From an uncultured Prevotellaceae bacterium (GTDB lineage Bacteria > Bacteroidota > Bacteroidia > Bacteroidales > Bacteroidaceae), in the NCBI GenBank assembly GCA_945827465.1, contig CALZOH010000131.1, positions 1 through 9,114 on the forward strand: a stretch of 9,114 bases of DNA, read 5' to 3'. The stretch's first letter is position 1, and the number at the start of each line of letters is the position of its first letter. The notes under the pieces are model-generated. The model had not been told where the DNA came from. It saw only the letters and a list, made by a program, of their open reading frames with translations, and did not search any database. A program made the translations under genes and the position numbers. Positions 6,550 to 9,114 of the stretch are shown one piece after another.

Positions 6550-6594
6550 AAAGAGAGGAAAACAGCAGTAACGTCCTACTGAATTCCTCTCTTT
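6550..6594 (-). terminator. galM transcription terminator
   Basis: Perfect 11-bp arms AAAGAGAGGAA (6550-6560) and TTCCTCTCTTT (6584-6594), with a second inner stem CAGTA/TACTG (6566-6570 and 6577-6581) around a 6-nt loop. It begins 22 bp after the galM stop. On the minus strand the stem runs into a T-rich stretch, as expected of an intrinsic terminator; T/A-rich sequence on the other side could also allow some plus-strand termination. Confidence 0.8.
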
Positions 6595-6616
6595 ATATTA
6601 TATAAAAAAGTATTGC

Positions 6617-7768
6617 TTATTTAGCTACCGAAAATTTGAAGATGGTGTGATGGTGATATACTTCACTCGGATTCAGATAACCAGAAGGCCATCCTTCTAC
6701 ACCCTGAATAAACTTATTGGGGCTATCAGGATAAACTTGTGTTTCGAGGCAAATGGCACTGCGGCGAGGATATGTAATTCCCTTCTTACCGGTAACTGTT
6801 CCGTCCAAGAAGTTACCAGTGTAAATCTGAATACCGGGTTGATCGGTGTAAACTTCCAATACAATACCCGTAACAGGAGATGTCACACTGGCAGCCAATG
6901 AATTTACGTCACCATTGGTATTGAGCACCCAGTTGTGGTCATATCCATGTCCATTTTTCAACTGCTGATTGTCATCGTCAATGCGTGCACCGATTGCTGT
7001 AGGCTCCGTGAAATCCATCGGGGTTTCAAACACGGATGTAATTTCACCGGTTGTCATAAACGTACTGTCAACCGGAGTAAACTTATCGGCATTAAGATAC
7101 AGGATATTATCCGTTATCGGCTTTGAAGGATCACCATTAAGATTGAAATAAGAATGATTGGTCATATTGATAACCGTTTCCGCATCAGTAGTAGCCTCAT
7201 ACTGAATATCGATAGCATTATCGTCAGTCAAACGATAGACTACCTTGGCTTTTACGTTTCCAGGGAAATTCATTTCACCATCTGGCGAGAAGAGTGAAAA
7301 CTCAATCGTGGTCGGATCAATTTGCTTAGCCGAGAAAATGCGGTATTGCCAACCCTTCGGACCGCCATGCAGACAGTGTCCGTAATTGTTGGTGGGCAAT
7401 TGGATGGTCTGACCTTCTACTGTAATCTGTCCTTGATTGATTCTATTGGCATAACGTCCAATGGCTGAACCAAAATCTGAAGGGATGTTCTGATATTTTC
7501 CAATGCTGTCAAAGCCCAATACCACATCAGTCATTTTTCCCTCTTTGTCGGGCACCATAATAGATACAATACGGGCACCAATGTTGGTAAAAGTCACTTC
7601 CATGCCGGAAGCATTCTTCATTACATACAGTTGAGTCTGAATGCTATCAACCATAATTTCAAAATCCTTGGAATTCAGCCCTGAATCAGTAGTAAAGGGA
7701 GCTGTCCCTTTTGAGCAGGAGGTAAACATAGCTACCACTACACCTGCAAATAATAAAAGTTTTTTCAT
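6617..7768 (-). CDS. galM: aldose 1-epimerase (galactose mutarotase), predicted lipoprotein
   Basis: Interconverts the alpha and beta anomers of aldohexoses such as galactose and glucose. The 383-residue protein begins with a lipoprotein signal: MKK, a hydrophobic stretch to about residue 15, then the lipobox FTSC with Cys18 as the lipidated residue, so it should be anchored to a membrane outside the cytoplasm. The rest (about residues 38-382) is one GalM beta-sandwich domain: GRYANRI (104-110), LHGG (133-136), His205 in NMTNHSYFNLNG as the catalytic acid, YDHNW with Asp277 in the sugar site, and Glu342 in ICLETQVYPDSPN as the catalytic base. All key residues are present. It stands alone, divergent from rfbA, with its own promoter and terminator. 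No sugar-utilisation regulator or transporter is next to it, so the sugar it serves is open, although a GH92 mannosidase relic lies just beyond. Confidence 0.95.
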   Translation of the reverse strand: MKKLLLFAGVVVAMFTSCSKGTAPFTTDSGLNSKDFEIMVDSIQTQLYVMKNASGMEVTFTNIGARIVSIMVPDKEGKMTDVVLGFDSIGKYQNIPSDFGSAIGRYANRINQGQITVEGQTIQLPTNNYGHCLHGGPKGWQYRIFSAKQIDPTTIEFSLFSPDGEMNFPGNVKAKVVYRLTDDNAIDIQYEATTDAETVINMTNHSYFNLNGDPSKPITDNILYLNADKFTPVDSTFMTTGEITSVFETPMDFTEPTAIGARIDDDNQQLKNGHGYDHNWVLNTNGDVNSLAASVTSPVTGIVLEVYTDQPGIQIYTGNFLDGTVTGKKGITYPRRSAICLETQVYPDSPNKFIQGVEGWPSGYLNPSEVYHHHTIFKFSVAK

Positions 7769-7857
7769 TGCAAAAATGTTATATTGGTTGTTGATATTGT
7801 TTTCAGTTCGTCAAACAATTAGAGTCTGACACTGCGCATAGTTATTTGCCAGCGTAG

Positions 7858-7865
7858 CAAAATTA
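7858..7865 (-). promoter_or_regulatory. galM promoter, -7 element TAATTTTG
   Basis: On the minus strand this reads TAATTTTG, an exact TAnnTTTG match, about 90 nt upstream of the galM ATG. I see no convincing -33 TTTG at the usual 19-21 nt spacing. Transcription would start near 7851 and give a leader of about 83 nt. Confidence 0.45.
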
Positions 7866-7909
7866 CACATTATTTTCGAGAATATAGTTATTCTTTACTT
7901 AATCTTTTC

Positions 7910-7917
7910 TATCTTTG
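7910..7917 (+). promoter_or_regulatory. rfbA promoter, -7 element TATCTTTG
   Basis: TATCTTTG is an exact match to the Bacteroides -7 consensus TAnnTTTG. No clear -33 TTTG is present at 19-21 nt. Transcription would start near 7924, leaving a leader of about 127 nt before rfbA. The -7 elements for galM and rfbA are only about 45 bp apart and face away from each other, so the two promoters share upstream DNA. Confidence 0.5.
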
Positions 7918-7939
7918 CAAATAAACATTAGAGCACATC

Positions 7940-7957
7940 ACTTCCACGACAGGAAGT
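7940..7957 (+). other. hairpin in the rfbA leader
   Basis: Perfect arms ACTTCC (7940-7945) and GGAAGT (7952-7957) around the 6-nt loop ACGACA, close to the expected 5' end of the rfbA transcript. It lacks a U-run, so it is not a terminator; it may stabilise the transcript or be incidental. No known riboswitch architecture is recognised in 7924-8050. Confidence 0.4.
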
Positions 7958-8050
7958 CCCAACCAAGATATTTATTTAACAGACAGGTAATAAATTGCTG
8001 AAAGCAGTTATAAAAATGTCTAATCAATTATTCAATAAAAAATCATCCTT

Positions 8051-8935
8051 ATGAAAGGAATCGTTTTAGCAGGCGGAAGCGGTACACGTCTTTACCCTAT
8101 TACTAAAGGAATTAGCAAACAATTAATTCCTATCTACGACAAGCCCATGATTTATTATCCATTGTCAGTATTGATGTTGGCCGGCATCCGCGAAATACTC
8201 ATTATATCCACCCCCACCGACTTACCTTCCTTCAAACGTCTTTTAGGCGATGGCAAACAGATGGGATTGAGTTTATCTTATGCTGAGCAGCCTTCTCCCG
8301 ACGGATTGGCACAAGCTTTTATCATCGGAAAAGACTTTGTTGGTTCTGACAATGTTTGTCTCGTTTTGGGCGACAACATTTTCTACGGAAGCGGACTGCC
8401 CGACATACTGAAAAGAGCCGTTGACACGGTTGAAAAGAAAGGGAAAGGCTGTATTTTCGGTTACAGAGTCAATGACCCACAAAGATATGGGGTGGCTGAA
8501 TTTGATGAACACAAGAATTGTCTTTCCATTGAAGAAAAGCCGACTCATCCCAAAAGCAATTATGCGGTTGTGGGACTTTACTTTTATCCCAACGACGTAG
8601 TGGGCATTGCTGAAACCATCCAACCCAGCGCACGTGGTGAGTTGGAAATCACTACTGTTAATCAAGAATATCTACAACAGGAAAGATTGAAAGTTGAAAC
8701 CCTTGGACGAGGGTTTGCCTGGCTCGATACCGGAACCCATGAGAGTTTGAGCGAAGCATCTACCTTTATTGAAGTCATTGAAAAACGAACAGGCCTCAAG
8801 GTTGCTTGTTTGGAAGGCATTGCCTTAGAAAACGGATGGATTACACCTGCACAACTGCGCGAAACAGCACAACCGATGGCGAAGAACGAATACGGACAAT
8901 ACCTATTGAAACTTGCCGGTAACGAAGAAGTCTGA
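8051..8935 (+). CDS. rfbA: glucose-1-phosphate thymidylyltransferase
   Basis: Cytoplasmic nucleotidyltransferase that makes dTDP-glucose and PPi from dTTP and glucose-1-phosphate, the first step towards dTDP-L-rhamnose for surface polysaccharides. The 294-residue protein has the nucleotide-binding signature LAGGSGTRLYPIT (residues 6-18), SKQLIPIYDKPMIYYPLS (22-39), QPSPDGLAQAF (80-90), LGDNIFYG with the metal-binding Asp108 (106-113), the sugar-phosphate-binding EEKP (161-164), GELEITTVNQ (196-205) and DTGTH (226-230, second metal aspartate). Length is normal for RmlA. Only A/T-rich sequence precedes the ATG, with no Shine-Dalgarno, as is common in Bacteroides. A stem-loop follows 44 bp after the stop, so rfbA appears monocistronic here, unlike the usual rfbACDB-type clusters; the remaining rhamnose genes are not in the window. 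Confidence 0.97.
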   Translation: MKGIVLAGGSGTRLYPITKGISKQLIPIYDKPMIYYPLSVLMLAGIREILIISTPTDLPSFKRLLGDGKQMGLSLSYAEQPSPDGLAQAFIIGKDFVGSDNVCLVLGDNIFYGSGLPDILKRAVDTVEKKGKGCIFGYRVNDPQRYGVAEFDEHKNCLSIEEKPTHPKSNYAVVGLYFYPNDVVGIAETIQPSARGELEITTVNQEYLQQERLKVETLGRGFAWLDTGTHESLSEASTFIEVIEKRTGLKVACLEGIALENGWITPAQLRETAQPMAKNEYGQYLLKLAGNEEV

Positions 8936-8979
8936 GACGCGCTGAAATATACTTCAACTTTCTCAAATACTATCAAGCA

Positions 8980-9016
8980 AAGAGGGTGTGTCAAAAAATA
9001 GCCGACACGCCCTCTT
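8980..9016 (+). terminator. stem-loop after rfbA, probable terminator
   Basis: Arms AAGAGGGTGTGTC (8980-8992) and GACACGCCCTCTT (9004-9016) pair over 13 bp with one G-U, around an A-rich 11-nt loop. The stem is strong and lies 44 bp after the rfbA stop. The U-run that should follow on the plus strand is poor (TTATGATAG), so it may work with help or serve both directions. Confidence 0.6.
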
Positions 9017-9070
9017 ATGATAGACAAATAATTATCCATCTTCTTACAAGCGGATTTTTTCCTGTTTTCG

Positions 9071-9112
9071 TCATGCGTTACCCAAATTGCTTTTGACCCA
9101 ATCTTCGACTAG
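9071..9112 (-). CDS. possible C-terminal end of a minus-strand gene entering from the right
   Basis: The minus strand reads an open frame from the window edge, LVEDWVKSNLGNA, then TGA (9073-9071). The composition is protein-like and the stem-loop at 8980-9016 would be well placed to end its transcript convergently with rfbA. Thirteen residues are too few to assign a family, and an open frame this short can occur by chance. Confidence 0.25.
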   Translation of the reverse strand, partial: LVEDWVKSNLGNA

Positions 9113-9114
9113 TC

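Noticed and set aside
7924..8050. A riboswitch or UpxY-type capsule leader ahead of rfbA
   Set aside because: Only a 6-bp hairpin is visible; there is no terminator/antiterminator pair, no conserved aptamer pattern I recognise, and no upxY/upxZ genes nearby.
8273..9039. Minus-strand open frames opposite rfbA (8273-8665 and 8662-9039)
   Set aside because: They are antisense to the complete rfbA gene; the second also runs across the stem-loop after rfbA. Neither shows a domain.
1..9114. Defence system, prophage, insertion sequence, CRISPR array or tRNA
   Set aside because: No transposase, integrase, Cas, restriction or toxin gene, no direct-repeat array and no cloverleaf sequence was seen on either strand.

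Overview
The window looks like chromosomal DNA from a Bacteroides-type gut bacterium (order Bacteroidales). The reasons are the protein families and their arrangement, several promoter elements of the Bacteroides TAnnTTTG type, weak or absent Shine-Dalgarno sequences, and the start of a glycoside hydrolase family 92 (GH92) gene. I see no rRNA, tRNA, CRISPR array or intact mobile element.

The left half (1-4690, all on the minus strand) is an arginine biosynthesis operon. In transcription order it holds argR (arginine repressor), a GNAT acyltransferase with a cysteine-rich tail, argG (argininosuccinate synthase), a 66-residue PspC-domain membrane protein, argC (N-acylglutamyl-phosphate reductase) and argD (N-acylornithine aminotransferase, cut off by the left edge about 15-20 codons before its likely end). 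Gaps are 0-60 bp and one junction is an ATGA stop/start overlap. Ahead of argR is a Bacteroides promoter and three ARG-box-like sites spaced 31 and 32 bp apart, which suggests that ArgR controls its own operon. The GNAT protein is the obvious candidate for the first step, acylation of glutamate. Bacteroides fragilis is known to use succinylated rather than acetylated arginine intermediates, so the true substrates of the GNAT, ArgC and ArgD proteins here may be succinyl forms.

Upstream of the arginine operon and on the same strand is mnmA (tRNA 2-thiouridylase, 4844-5968) with its own promoter. The stretch 5969-6616 has no intact gene. It holds a decayed plus-strand GH92 alpha-mannosidase start (signal peptide plus about 45 recognisable residues) and a strong hairpin terminator for the next gene.

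The right half holds a divergent pair: galM on the minus strand (6617-7768), a lipoprotein-type aldose 1-epimerase that should act outside the cytoplasm, and rfbA on the plus strand (8051-8935), glucose-1-phosphate thymidylyltransferase, the first enzyme of dTDP-L-rhamnose synthesis. Their 282-bp intergenic region carries a -7 promoter element in each direction and a long rfbA leader with a small hairpin. A 13-bp stem follows rfbA closely, so rfbA seems to be transcribed alone. The last 100 bp may include the tail of a minus-strand gene.

Most of the window is ordinary housekeeping metabolism. The points worth a second look are the phased ARG-box array, the Cys-cluster GNAT, the PspC gene inside an amino-acid operon, and the GH92 remnant.
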